In this document: piece after piece, positions 33,449 to 42,686 of the stretch
Layout of the letters: every line of letters begins with the position of its first letter
How positions within the stretch are numbered: the stretch's first letter is position 1
Assembly: GCA_038252945.1 (NCBI GenBank)
Contig: JBBSHN010000002.1
Location: 1 to 64,000 of the forward strand
Reading direction: 5' to 3'
DNA length: 64,000 nt
DNA from: JAUJOE01 sp038252945
GTDB lineage: Bacteria > Actinomycetota > Actinomycetes > Propionibacteriales > Nocardioidaceae
Program-made: the position numbers and the translations under genes
The notes under the pieces: generated by a model
What the model was told of the DNA's origin: nothing
The model's database searches: none
What the model saw: only the letters and a program-made list of their open reading frames with translations

Positions 33449-33816
33449 TGCAGGAGCATTCCGACCCTACAGCGCGCCCCGACATGCCCGTGCGATCGCG
33501 GCCCGGGCTGCGCCATCCCCGATGCGGCCGGTGTGCTCAGCGCCACAGCCGCCCGGCGGCTGCAGTCACCGCGGATCGGGACGGTCGATGTTCCAGTGGC
33601 GGGCCAAGGACAAGAGGAAGGTGCCGTCGTACGCCGGCTGAAGGCTGAACCTGCTGACAACCCGCCAGTCCGCCACGTGCTCACACTAGGGTGGCCCAAC
33701 GACTTGTCAGACGGTCGTGAGCCTGCAGACGCCGCAGTGCATCTGACAACTCGGCAAGCGGCCAAGTCAGCCCATGACAAGCGAAAAAAGGGCACGAGCG
33801 TCGAGCGGCCGCTCGA
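33449..33816. other. Non-coding region between tRNA-Arg and argS
   Basis: About 370 bases without a convincing gene. The open frames here are short and have no recognisable protein sequence. The last part holds the argS promoter and AAAAAAG-rich DNA near 33784; the first part should hold the promoter for the leftward tRNA gene. Confidence 0.6.
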
Positions 33817-33822
33817 TAGGAT
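33817..33822 (+). promoter_or_regulatory. Candidate -10 element of a leaderless argS transcript
   Basis: TAGGAT lies 6 bases before the GTG of argS, the spacing expected if transcription starts at the first base of the start codon. No ribosome binding site is present before the GTG. A clear -35 is not visible. Confidence 0.45.
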
Positions 33823-33828
33823 AGGTCA

Positions 33829-35493
33829 GTGACCCCGGAGGAGCTTTCGCAATCCGTGGTCGCGGCCCTCGACGCGCTGACGGCGTCGGGGCAGGTTGAG
33901 CTCGGCGCAGAAGTTGGCGCCACTGTGAGTGTCGAGCGGCCGAGAAATCGGGAGCACGGGGACTACGCCACCAATGTGGCGCTACAGCTTGCCAAGCCGG
34001 CGGGTATGAAGCCGCGGCAGTTGGCAGAGCTGCTGGCCTCCCGGCTGTCGGATACTCCGGGCATCGACCGGGTAGTCGTCGCCGGGCCGGGGTTCCTCAA
34101 CGTGACGTTGTCGCCGCAGGCTCAAGGCGAGGTCGCCGCTGCAATCGTCCGCGCGGGATCGGCGTATGGAACGTCAGATCAGCTGGCGGGCAAGCGCATC
34201 AACCTGGAGTTCGTCAGCTCCAACCCCACCGGGCCCATCCACATCGGCGGAGGCCGGTGGGCACCGGTGGGCGACAGCCTCGCGCGTGTGTTCCAAGCTC
34301 TGGGCGCCGATGTCACCCGTGAGTACTACTTCAACGACACCGGCGCCCAGATCGACAGGTTCTCGCTCTCGCTGCTCGCCGTCGCCCGTGGCGAGCCGGT
34401 TCCGGAGGACGGTTACACCGGGGACTACCTCGACGAGATTGCCCGTGAGGTGCTCACCGCCTATCCCGATGTCCTCGACCTGCCAGCCGACGAGGCGCAG
34501 CATCTGTTTCGTCGCGAAGGCGTTGAGCTCATGTTCGCGCAGATCAAGAAGACCCTGCGCGAGTTCGGGGTCGACTTCGACGTCTACTTCCACCAGCAGT
34601 CGCTGCACGACAGCGGTGCCGTTGAGCGCGCCATCAAACGGCTCACCGAGATGGGAAACACCTACAAGGCCGGCGGGGCGTTGTGGCTGCGGTCGAAGAA
34701 GTACGGCGACGAGAAGGACCGCGTGATTGTCCGCTCCAACGGCAAACCGGCGTACTTCGCCGCTGACCTGGCCTATTACCTCGACAAGCGTGAGCGCGGG
34801 TTCGATTTGCTCGTCATCATGCTGGGCGCGGACCATCACGGGTACGTCGGTCGGCTGATGGCGATGTGCCAGGCGTTCGGAGACACCCCGCACGAGAACT
34901 TGGAGGTGCTCATCGGGCAGATGGTCAATCTCGTCCGCAACGGCAAGCCTGTGCGGATGGCCAAGCGTGCCGGCGCTGTCGTCACGATCAACGACCTGCT
35001 CGACGCGCTCGGCGTGGACGCCGCCCGCTATGCGCTCGTGCGCTACTCCACCGACTCCACCATCGATCTCGATCTTGAACTCTGGACCAGCGCAAGCAGC
35101 GACAATCCGGTCTACTACGTGCAGTACGCCTCGGCCCGTTTGGCGTCGATTGTTCGCAATGCGGTGGAGCTCGGGATCAACTGGCAGGTCGACGATGTGG
35201 ACACCGGCCTGTTGGCAGACGAGCGGGAGGGGGAATTGCTGCGGGCTCTCGCCGAGTACCCACGCGTGGTCGCGAGCGTGGCCGAGCTGCGGGAACCACA
35301 CCGGCTCGCCCGCTACCTCGAGGCCACTGCCGCCACCTTCCACAGGTTCTACGACACCTGCCGAGTACTGCCACGCGGTGACGAAGACGCGACCGAGCTT
35401 CACAAGGCCCGGCTTCTGCTCGTGCAAGCGACCCGAGTCGTGTTCGTCCAAGGGCTGCAGCTGCTCGGCGTCTCAGCTCCCGAGCGGATGTGA
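33829..35493 (+). CDS. argS: Arginyl-tRNA synthetase
   Basis: 554 residues, class I. The HIGH motif is SNPTGPIHIGGGRWAPVGDS and the KMSKS counterpart is GKPVRMAKRAGAVV. The N-terminal Add-1 domain has NREHGDYATNVALQLAKPAG, and the C-terminal helical anticodon domain (TSASSDNPVYYVQYASARLA) is complete. It charges tRNA-Arg; a tRNA-Arg gene is divergent 380 bases upstream. thrC begins inside its stop (overlap of 4 bases). In Streptomyces and Mycobacterium lysA and hom lie between argS and thrC; both are absent here. Confidence 0.97.
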   Translation: MTPEELSQSVVAALDALTASGQVELGAEVGATVSVERPRNREHGDYATNVALQLAKPAGMKPRQLAELLASRLSDTPGIDRVVVAGPGFLNVTLSPQAQGEVAAAIVRAGSAYGTSDQLAGKRINLEFVSSNPTGPIHIGGGRWAPVGDSLARVFQALGADVTREYYFNDTGAQIDRFSLSLLAVARGEPVPEDGYTGDYLDEIAREVLTAYPDVLDLPADEAQHLFRREGVELMFAQIKKTLREFGVDFDVYFHQQSLHDSGAVERAIKRLTEMGNTYKAGGALWLRSKKYGDEKDRVIVRSNGKPAYFAADLAYYLDKRERGFDLLVIMLGADHHGYVGRLMAMCQAFGDTPHENLEVLIGQMVNLVRNGKPVRMAKRAGAVVTINDLLDALGVDAARYALVRYSTDSTIDLDLELWTSASSDNPVYYVQYASARLASIVRNAVELGINWQVDDVDTGLLADEREGELLRALAEYPRVVASVAELREPHRLARYLEATAATFHRFYDTCRVLPRGDEDATELHKARLLLVQATRVVFVQGLQLLGVSAPERM

Positions 35494-36599
35494 CACGGCC
35501 TGAGACTCAGCGCGTGACATCGGAGGTCTCTGCACCGGCGTTGTGGCCAGGTGTCATCTCGGCGTACCGGAGCTGGCTGCCGGTCAGCGACGAAACTCCC
35601 GTGGTCAGCCTCGGTGAGGGTGGTACGCCACTCGTCGAGTCGCCCTGGCTGTCGAAGCAGACGGAGTGCTCGGTCTGGTTGAAAGTCGAAGGCAACAATC
35701 CCACCGGATCGTTCAAGGACCGCGGGATGACCCTTGCCGTCTCCGCGGCCGTGGAACAAGGCGCCGAAGCCGTGGTGTGCGCCTCGACCGGCAACACGTC
35801 GGCGTCGATGGCGGCTTATGCGGCACGGGCCGGGCTCGCATCTCTTGTGCTCATTCCCCAAGGCAAGATCGCGCGGGGCAAGTTGGCGCAGGCGGTCGTG
35901 CACGGCGCTCAACTGGTCGCGGTGCGCGGGGGATTTGATGCCTGTCTGGAGATTGCCCGGGCCTTGGCGAAGGACTACCCCGTGGGACTCATGAACTCCC
36001 TCAACCCCTACCGGTTGGAGGGTCAGAAGACAGCCGCCTTCGAGATCATCGATGCGCTTGGTGCGTCGCCCGACCTCCATGTGCTGCCCGTCGGAAACGC
36101 CGGCAACATCACGGCGTACTGGCGAGGCTTCTGTGAGTATGCCGGCGCAGGACTGGTCGACAGCAGGCCGGCGCTCTGGGGATTTCAGGCCGAGGGGGCA
36201 GCACCGCTGGTCCGCGGCGAGGTGGTGACATCTCCGGAAACCGTGGCGACGGCGATCCGCATCGGCAACCCTGCCTCGTGGTTGTCCGCAGAAGCGGCGC
36301 GAGACGAGTCCGGTGGCCTCATCGAGGCGGTCTCGGACGCGCAGATCATGCAGGCCCAACGCGATCTGGCCGCTTCTGACGGTGTGTTCGTGGAGCCTGC
36401 TTCGGCGGCCGGTGTCGCTGGTTTGGTCGCGCTCGCATCGGCGGGCCGGATCTCACGCGGTCGTACCATCACCGTAACGGTCACAGGGCACGGCCTGAAG
36501 GACATTGATGCTGCCCTTGAGGCGCGTGCGCCCATGGCCGAGACGGTGATCGACGCCAACGTTCACCAGGCGGCCGAGGCGGCTGGTTTGCGCCAGTGA
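35490..36599 (+). CDS. thrC: Threonine synthase
   Basis: 369 residues, a fold-type II PLP enzyme. The PLP lysine is in EGNNPTGSFKDRGMTLAVSA. Phosphate binding is by PVGNAGNITAYWRGF, and VCASTGNTSASMAAYAARAG binds substrate. The enzyme turns O-phosphohomoserine, the product of the next gene, into threonine. Its GTG lies in the argS stop; GTG 35514 is an alternative start. The thrB start overlaps its end by 4 bases, so argS-thrC-thrB form one translational block. Confidence 0.95.
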   Translation: MTRPETQRVTSEVSAPALWPGVISAYRSWLPVSDETPVVSLGEGGTPLVESPWLSKQTECSVWLKVEGNNPTGSFKDRGMTLAVSAAVEQGAEAVVCASTGNTSASMAAYAARAGLASLVLIPQGKIARGKLAQAVVHGAQLVAVRGGFDACLEIARALAKDYPVGLMNSLNPYRLEGQKTAAFEIIDALGASPDLHVLPVGNAGNITAYWRGFCEYAGAGLVDSRPALWGFQAEGAAPLVRGEVVTSPETVATAIRIGNPASWLSAEAARDESGGLIEAVSDAQIMQAQRDLAASDGVFVEPASAAGVAGLVALASAGRISRGRTITVTVTGHGLKDIDAALEARAPMAETVIDANVHQAAEAAGLRQ

Positions 36600-37627
36600 C
36601 GACAGAAGCTACTTCGCCCGCGCCCGCCGCGAGCGTCACCGTCCGAGCACCTGCCACGAGCGCCAATCTTGGTCCAGGCTTCGACAGTTTCGGTCTCGCC
36701 CTGCACCTTTACGACACGGTCGAGGCGACGACCTTGGCCACCGGCCTGCAGATCGTCGTGTCGGGCGAAGGAGAATCCGACGTGCCCAGGGATGAGCGCA
36801 ACCTCATCGTGCGGGCGCTCCGGGCCACTCTGCACAGGCTCGGGGTGCCACAACCTGGGCTACGGCTGGTCTGCCGCAATGCGGTGCCTCAGGCGCGCGG
36901 CCTGGGGTCGTCTGCGGCCGCCATCGTTACCGGAATCCGGCTGGGGGAGGCACTCGCCGCCGGACCCCGCTTGGCTGCTGGCCAGGATCTGGAACTCGCG
37001 ACGGCACTGGAAGGTCATCCGGACAACGTGGCAGCGTGCCTGCTCGGCGGGTTCACTATCGCGTGGTCCGGCGGGCAAGAACCGACGTCCGGTGTCACAT
37101 CTGACAGTACACGTCGGGTCTTTGCGGATCGGCATGTAGGCGTGGTGCGACTCGACGTCCACCCCCATGTGCAGCCAGTACTGTTCGTGCCGCCGAACGG
37201 CCTCTCGACAGCCGAAGCCCGTACGGCGCTGCCGGTCGACGTTCCGCATGCCGACGCCAGTCGAACAGCGGGTCGCGCCGGACTGCTCGTCGCAGCCTTG
37301 ACCGCACATCCCGAACATCTCTTCGAGGCGACCAAGGAGTGGCTGCATCAGGGCTACCGGCGGCGATTGATGCCGCAGAGCTTGGAGCTTCTCGACCGGC
37401 TTCGCGACGCAGGTATTCCTGCGGTCGTCTCCGGCGCTGGGCCGAGTGTCTTGGCGTTCGGCTTGAGCACGGGCCGCGCACAGCCAAGTCGATGGGCAAC
37501 ACCAGGCTGGCGGACCCTCGATGTCCGTGTCGACTCCTCGGGTGCCCACATCGAGGCGATCAGCGGACCGGGAATAGCGGCGTCCGGTGAGGCGTTGAAG
37601 CTCTTGCGAGACAGCAGCCGACAGTAG
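36596..37627 (+). CDS. thrB: Homoserine kinase
   Basis: 343 residues of the GHMP kinase family. Motif 1 is APATSANLGPGFDSFGLALH and the ATP-binding motif 2 is QARGLGSSAAAIVTGIRLGE. The C-terminal GHMP motif is IPAVVSGAGPSVLAFGL. It phosphorylates homoserine for threonine synthesis, directly upstream of thrC in the pathway. The tail (residues ~300-343) is typical of actinobacterial ThrB. The stop codon lies inside a perfect palindrome upstream of rho. Confidence 0.95.
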   Translation: MTTEATSPAPAASVTVRAPATSANLGPGFDSFGLALHLYDTVEATTLATGLQIVVSGEGESDVPRDERNLIVRALRATLHRLGVPQPGLRLVCRNAVPQARGLGSSAAAIVTGIRLGEALAAGPRLAAGQDLELATALEGHPDNVAACLLGGFTIAWSGGQEPTSGVTSDSTRRVFADRHVGVVRLDVHPHVQPVLFVPPNGLSTAEARTALPVDVPHADASRTAGRAGLLVAALTAHPEHLFEATKEWLHQGYRRRLMPQSLELLDRLRDAGIPAVVSGAGPSVLAFGLSTGRAQPSRWATPGWRTLDVRVDSSGAHIEAISGPGIAASGEALKLLRDSSRQ

Positions 37628-37637
37628 TGCTACTGTC
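37620..37637. promoter_or_regulatory. Perfect 18-bp palindrome between thrB and rho
   Basis: GACAGTAG-TG-CTACTGTC, with 8-base perfect arms, overlaps the thrB stop codon and lies about 195 bases upstream of the rho GTG. It may be an operator or a short RNA hairpin that ends or processes the thr transcript. TACTGT within it could also serve as a -10. Confidence 0.5.
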
Positions 37638-37830
37638 TAAGTCGAATCGGCTCGAATGGGAGCCGGTCTTCTCTCGCGGATCGCGGAGAGCGTTCGGCCC
37701 TTCTCGGCGTTGTTCACGCCTATGCAAGTGACGTCTAGAAGCCGGGCTGCACCGCCATCTGGACCCCCGCGGGAACATCTACCCTCCCGTGCACTTTGAC
37801 CAGTGCGCGCAGACGTGGGAAGGACCTCAC

Positions 37831-39666
37831 GTGACGGAAACCTCTGAAGCCACCACTAGTGCCGCATCGTCGGCATCGTCTTCAAGAACTGGTGGCCTCA
37901 ACTCAATGCTGTTGCCCGAGCTCAAGCAGCTCGCCGGACGACTTGGTATCAAGGGAGCGACGACTATGCGCAAGAACGCGCTGATCGACGCCATCCAGTC
38001 CACGCAAAACGGCAGCCGCAGCACCTCGTTAGCGCCCGATTCCGAGCAGCGCCCCCCGCGGGCGACGGGATCGCCGGCCGGCGACACCAATCCCGTATCG
38101 TTCAACAGCACGTTCTCCGCGACCGACCAACCGGGCGTGGAATCACCCGCCATGGTGCTGGCGTCGGTCGCTGGTTCGGACACCGAGCCCACCGCCCCCG
38201 CCGAGTCCTCAGTACCGAACGACACTTCGGCTCCCCCGCAGTCCCGGCAGGCCTCCAACAACGGGCGACGGTCGAGTTCCGGGTACAACGACGATGGCGG
38301 ACAGCGGAGCCGCGGCTCCAACAGCTCCTCTGGCAGTCCGGACAACCGCTCCGGAAGCTACAACGGCGGGCAGTCGTCCGGCCGAGACGGATACGACGAC
38401 CGAGGCGGCCGGAGCCGGAGCCGGAGCCGTAGCAGGAACCGAGACCGCAGCTACCGCGACCGGGATCGCCGGCGCGAGGGTGGCGACAACGAGCCGCAGG
38501 TCAACGACGACGATGTGCTGATCCCCGCTGCAGGCATTCTGGATCTGCTGGACAACTACGCGTTCGTTCGCACGAGCGGGTATCTGCCCGGACCAGACGA
38601 CGTGTATGTCGCGATGTCTATGGTGCGCAGGTTTGGCCTGCGTAAAGGTGACGCCATCACCGGCATGGTGCGGCAGCACCGCGAAGGCGAGCGGCGCGAG
38701 AAGTACAACCCCATGGTTCGCATCGACACGGTGAACGGCGCTGAGCCCGAAGCAGCACGCTCACGAGTCGACTTCAACAAGCTCACTCCGCTGTATGCCT
38801 CTGACCGGCTGCGGTTGGAGACCGAGCCCGGCCTGCTCACCACGCGGCTGATCGACATCGTGGCTCCCATCGGAAAAGGGCAGCGCGGCCTGATCGTGTC
38901 ACCCTCCAAGGCGGGCAAGACGTTAGTCATGCAGGCGATCGCGAACGCCATCACCACCAACAACCCCGAGTGCCACCTGATGGTCGTGCTGGTCGACGAG
39001 CGGCCAGAAGAAGTCACGGATATGCAGCGGGCGGTCAAGGGTGAAGTCGTGGCGTCGACGTTCGACCGGCCGGCCGAAGACCACACCACGGTGGCTGAGT
39101 TGTCGATCGAGAGGGCCAAGCGGCTCGTCGAGCTCGGGCATGACGTTGTCGTCCTGCTCGACTCGATCACCCGACTGGGGCGTGCCTACAACCTCGCGGC
39201 GCCTGCCTCGGGCCGGATCCTGTCCGGTGGTGTCGACTCGTCGGCGCTCTACCCGCCGAAGCGGTTCTTCGGCGCCGCTCGCAACATCGAGGACGGCGGA
39301 TCGCTCACCATCATCGCCACGGCGCTCATAGAGACTGGGTCCAAGATGGACGAGGTCATCTTCGAGGAGTTCAAGGGAACCGGAAATATGGAGCTCCGAC
39401 TGCGCCGGGAGTACGCCGACAAGCGGATCTACCCCGCCATCGACGTCGACGCCTCCGGCACCCGCCGCGAAGAGCTGCTGATGGCCAAGGACGAGCTGCA
39501 GATCGTGTGGAAGCTGCGCCGAGTGCTGTCCGCGCTGGAGGGCCAGCAGGCGCTTGAACTCCTGCTCAACAAGCTGAAGTCCACCAAGAGCAACATCGAG
39601 TTCTTGATGCAAGTCAACAAGACGACGCCGACTGCCGCGGGACTTCGCGGCGCCGACGACGACTGA
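37831..39666 (+). CDS. rho: Transcription termination factor Rho
   Basis: 611 residues from GTG 37831 with AAGGA before it. An N-terminal SAP-like helix region (LPELKQLAGRLGIKGATTMR) comes first. A ~170-residue low-complexity insert follows, ending in repeated Arg-Ser and Arg-Asp (GGRSRSRSRSRNRDR), the actinobacterial type that widens RNA choice. The primary RNA site is AGILDLLDNYAFVRTSGYLP; the P-loop is GLIVSPSKAGKTLVMQA and Walker B is VVVLLDSITRLGRAYNL. The 200-base leader (37628-37830) has no gene and may carry Rho autoregulation signals. Confidence 0.97.
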   Translation: MTETSEATTSAASSASSSRTGGLNSMLLPELKQLAGRLGIKGATTMRKNALIDAIQSTQNGSRSTSLAPDSEQRPPRATGSPAGDTNPVSFNSTFSATDQPGVESPAMVLASVAGSDTEPTAPAESSVPNDTSAPPQSRQASNNGRRSSSGYNDDGGQRSRGSNSSSGSPDNRSGSYNGGQSSGRDGYDDRGGRSRSRSRSRNRDRSYRDRDRRREGGDNEPQVNDDDVLIPAAGILDLLDNYAFVRTSGYLPGPDDVYVAMSMVRRFGLRKGDAITGMVRQHREGERREKYNPMVRIDTVNGAEPEAARSRVDFNKLTPLYASDRLRLETEPGLLTTRLIDIVAPIGKGQRGLIVSPSKAGKTLVMQAIANAITTNNPECHLMVVLVDERPEEVTDMQRAVKGEVVASTFDRPAEDHTTVAELSIERAKRLVELGHDVVVLLDSITRLGRAYNLAAPASGRILSGGVDSSALYPPKRFFGAARNIEDGGSLTIIATALIETGSKMDEVIFEEFKGTGNMELRLRREYADKRIYPAIDVDASGTRREELLMAKDELQIVWKLRRVLSALEGQQALELLLNKLKSTKSNIEFLMQVNKTTPTAAGLRGADDD

Positions 39667-39704
39667 CGACATAGAGACCGACGACGAGGACGAGGAGGAT
39701 AGTC

Positions 39705-39923
39705 ATGAAGAAGAACATTCACCCCGAGTACGTCGAGACGCAGGTGACGTGCACCTGCGGCAACTCGTTCACGACCCGTAGCACCGCTGCTTCGGGAAAC
39801 GTTCACGCCGACGTGTGCTCCAACTGCCATCCCTTCTACACAGGCAAGCAGAAGATTCTCGATACCGGTGGTCGGGTGGCGCGCTTCCAGGCTCGCTACG
39901 CGAAGAAGGAGGCGTCGAAGTAG
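39705..39923 (+). CDS. rpmE: 50S ribosomal protein L31 (bL31, zinc-binding form)
   Basis: 72 residues beginning MKKNIHPEYVETQVTCTCGN. The four zinc cysteine positions are retained (CTCGN and DVCSNCHPFYTGKQ), so this is the C+ paralogue used under zinc-replete conditions. It bridges the ribosomal subunits. The gene sits between rho and prfA as in most actinobacteria, with a GAGGAGGA site before its ATG. Confidence 0.97.
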   Translation: MKKNIHPEYVETQVTCTCGNSFTTRSTAASGNVHADVCSNCHPFYTGKQKILDTGGRVARFQARYAKKEASK

Positions 39924-40021
39924 CTTCACGGCGGCGCCGCCTCTGCCGGTTGGCAGGGTCGGCGCCGCTTGCATATCCGGTTCGGTGTCCAGGTGCCCCG
40001 GCGAGGAGGAGGTGGTGAGCG

Positions 40022-41104
40022 ATGTTCGAAGCGGTGGACTCTCTGGTTGAGGAGTATGACGCGCTGGAGCTGCGGCTCGTCGATCCTGCTGTCTTCTCCG
40101 ACCACGACTTGTCCCGGCAGCTCAATCAGCGCTACGTCGAGCTAGGCGCCGTGGTGCGCGCGTACCAGGAGTGGCAGCGCACGGCCGACGACCTTGGGGC
40201 GGCCCGAGAGCTTTCCAGCGAAGATCCCGCCTTCTCCGCCGAAGCAGAGCGCCTCAAGGCGCAGATGCTGGAGCTCGAGGAGAGGCTGCGCCGGCGGCTC
40301 GTGCCGCGCGACCTGACCGACTACAAAGACGCCATCCTCGAGGTCAAAGCAGGGGAGGGCGGCGAGGAGTCCGCCCTCTTCGCCGGAGACCTGCTGCGGA
40401 TGTACTCCAGGTATGCCGAGCGTCGCGGCTGGCGGACCGAACTGCTCGACGAGACGCCCAGCGACCTCGGTGGGGTCAAGAGCGCCACCGTCGCCGTCAA
40501 GGCGAAAGGCACCCCTGAGCCCGGAGAGGCGCCGTACGCGTTGCTCAAGTTCGAGGGAGGGGTGCACCGGGTTCAGCGGGTGCCGGTCACTGAGTCGCAG
40601 GGCCGCATTCACACGTCTGCGGCTGGTGTGCTCGTGATGCCAGAAGCAGAGCCGGTCGACGTCTCAATCGACGAGAACGACCTACGTATCGACGTCTTTC
40701 GGTCGTCCGGGCCAGGCGGTCAAAGCGTGAACACCACTGACTCCGCGGTCCGGATCACCCACCTGCCCACCGGAATCGTCGTGTCATGTCAGAACGAAAA
40801 GAGCCAGCTGCAGAATCGCGAGCAAGCGATGCGGGTGCTCCGTTCCCGGCTGCTGCAAATGGCACAGGACCGAGCTGATGCTGAGGCCGCTGACGCGCGC
40901 CGGTCGCAGGTGCGGACCGTCGATCGGTCTGAGCGCATCCGCACCTACAACTTCGCCGAGAACCGCATCAGCGATCATCGAGTCGGCTACAAGGCGTACA
41001 ACCTTGACTCAGTTCTCGACGGTGATCTGCAGGCGGTCATCGACGCATGTGTACACGCCGATCTGGAGTCCCGGCTCGCTGCCGTGGAAGCAACGGCTCG
41101 CTGA
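40022..41104 (+). CDS. prfA: Peptide chain release factor 1
   Basis: 360 residues. The stop-codon recognition tripeptide is in QRVPVTESQGRIHTSAA (PVT), which reads UAA and UAG. The catalytic GGQ is in RSSGPGGQSVNTTDSAVRIT, and the C-terminal RIRTYNFAENRISDHRVGYK is diagnostic. The glutamine of GGQ is methylated by PrmC, encoded next. A GAGGAGGTGGTG site precedes ATG 40022. It should terminate at the amber codon found inside atpF downstream. Confidence 0.97.
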   Translation: MFEAVDSLVEEYDALELRLVDPAVFSDHDLSRQLNQRYVELGAVVRAYQEWQRTADDLGAARELSSEDPAFSAEAERLKAQMLELEERLRRRLVPRDLTDYKDAILEVKAGEGGEESALFAGDLLRMYSRYAERRGWRTELLDETPSDLGGVKSATVAVKAKGTPEPGEAPYALLKFEGGVHRVQRVPVTESQGRIHTSAAGVLVMPEAEPVDVSIDENDLRIDVFRSSGPGGQSVNTTDSAVRITHLPTGIVVSCQNEKSQLQNREQAMRVLRSRLLQMAQDRADAEAADARRSQVRTVDRSERIRTYNFAENRISDHRVGYKAYNLDSVLDGDLQAVIDACVHADLESRLAAVEATAR

Positions 41105-41148
41105 GCCGCAGCCTTCCGTCGCGGTGACCTTTCTCTGCTCGCTGACTT

Positions 41149-42039
41149 ATGACCTCAGCCCGCGAAGCACTCGACCGAGCCGCCGAACGACTAGTGGACG
41201 CTGGCATCTTGTCGGCGCGTGCAGACGCCGAGTGGCTGTTGGCCTGGGTGTTGGGTACGTCGAGAAGCGCGCTGCACGCCGGAGGCGAGATCTCCCGTGA
41301 GCAGGCGGCCGCGTTCGAGATGGCCATTCGCAGGCGGGCGTCCCGCGAGCCGCTTCAGCACATCACCGGACAGGCGGGATTTCGCTACCTCGATCTGGAA
41401 GTTGGTCCAGGCGTCTTCGTACCTCGGCCGGAGACAGAGGTGCTCGCCGAGGCGGCGGTGCAGGAGCTGCAACGACGCCTCGTGGACGACGTATCTCGTC
41501 CACTGGCTGTTGACCTCTGCGCCGGGTCGGGAGCGATCGCCCTGGCAATGGCGAGCGAGGTACCGGGGTGCAGGGTTGTCGCAGTCGAGCTGTCCTTAGA
41601 AGCCGCGGGATACGCCGAGCGCAATAGCACCGGCACTGACGTCGAGATCCGCTGCGGCGACATTGCCTCGGCCGTCGACGACTTGGTTGGGCAGGCGCAT
41701 GTGGTGACGGCCAATCCGCCTTACATTCCGTTGGAGGCGTACGAGTCGGTTGCCGTGGAGGCGCGGACCTTCGACCCTCCGGTCGCACTGTGGTCGGGAT
41801 CGGACGGGCTGGACATGATCCGCACGGTGGCTGACGTGGGAGCCAGTCTTTTGGTGGACGGCGGGCTCCTGCTGTGTGAGCACGCAGACGTGCAGGGCGA
41901 CAGTGCGCCAGCCGTGTTCATGTCGTCCGGTGCATGGGCAAGCGTGCGGGACCGTCCCGACCTGACCGGACGGCCACGCTTTGTGTCCGCCCGTCGGGTC
42001 CCACGATCCTCAGGTACTGCTGGCACCATTACCGGGTGA
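41149..42039 (+). CDS. prmC: Release factor glutamine N5-methyltransferase
   Basis: 296 residues. The N-terminal helical domain contains RREPLQHITGQAGFRYLDLE-type sequence (here ASREPLQHITGQAGF). The SAM motif is VDLCAGSGAIALAMASEV and the catalytic motif is VVTANPPYIPLEAYES. It methylates the GGQ glutamine of release factors. The C-terminal residues after ~265 (RPRFVSARRVPR) are normal in length. The following sua5 gene overlaps its stop by GTGA. Confidence 0.95.
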   Translation: MTSAREALDRAAERLVDAGILSARADAEWLLAWVLGTSRSALHAGGEISREQAAAFEMAIRRRASREPLQHITGQAGFRYLDLEVGPGVFVPRPETEVLAEAAVQELQRRLVDDVSRPLAVDLCAGSGAIALAMASEVPGCRVVAVELSLEAAGYAERNSTGTDVEIRCGDIASAVDDLVGQAHVVTANPPYIPLEAYESVAVEARTFDPPVALWSGSDGLDMIRTVADVGASLLVDGGLLLCEHADVQGDSAPAVFMSSGAWASVRDRPDLTGRPRFVSARRVPRSSGTAGTITG

Positions 42040-42686
42040 GTGACGTCTACTCCTGTGACGATCCCGCTCAGCGGTCAGCCGGCTTTGCGGCTGCGAAGGA
42101 GGCGTTCGCCCGTAGTGGACTGGTGGTCATGCCGACCGACACCGTCTACGGGCTCGCCGCCGACGCGTTCGACGCCACCGGTGTACGGCGCTTGCTGCGG
42201 GCGAAGGGTCGCGGACGCAGCATGCCGGTGCCGGTTCTCATCGCCTCCCTGGACACGCTACGGGCGCTCACGACCAACCTCGACCCGCAGGCGAGCGAGC
42301 TGGCGCACGCGTTCTGGCCTGGCGGCCTCACGCTGATATGCCGCCAACAGCCGAGTCTGCGGTGGGATCTCGGCGACAGCAGGGCAACGGTTGCTCTTCG
42401 GATGCCGGATAACGAGCACGCTCTTGCGCTGCTCCACGACACCGGCCCGCTGGCGGTGAGCAGTGCCAATCTGAGCGGCCAGCCCCCCGCCTCGACAGTC
42501 GCAGAAGCAAAGGGGATGCTGAGCGACGCTGTGGACGTCTATCTCGACGGCGGACGGGCGGGTGATATGGCGTCGACCATCGTCGACGCGACCGGCGACG
42601 CGCTGAAGTTGGTGCGCGCTGGAGCGCTGAGCGCCGAGCGCGTCAGGGACGTCGTACCGGACCTGGAACTGTCTGAGTCGGACTGA
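42036..42686 (+). CDS. sua5: L-threonylcarbamoyladenylate synthase (Sua5/YrdC/TsaC)
   Basis: 216 residues from the GTG overlapping the prmC stop. YrdC-fold motifs: SGLVVMPTDTVYGLAADAFD, KGRGRSMPVPVLIAS, FWPGGLTLICRQQP, and GPLAVSSANLSGQPPASTVA. It makes threonylcarbamoyl-AMP, the precursor of the t6A37 modification of ANN-reading tRNAs. The C-terminal Sua5 domain is absent, so it is the TsaC-length form. The wecA-like gene starts inside its stop (TGATG). Confidence 0.93.
   Translation: MSDVYSCDDPAQRSAGFAAAKEAFARSGLVVMPTDTVYGLAADAFDATGVRRLLRAKGRGRSMPVPVLIASLDTLRALTTNLDPQASELAHAFWPGGLTLICRQQPSLRWDLGDSRATVALRMPDNEHALALLHDTGPLAVSSANLSGQPPASTVAEAKGMLSDAVDVYLDGGRAGDMASTIVDATGDALKLVRAGALSAERVRDVVPDLELSESD

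Noticed and set aside
34174..35451. 425-codon open frame opposite argS
   Set aside because: Same reason: third-position GC keeps the antisense frame open. No ribosome binding site and no recognisable domain.
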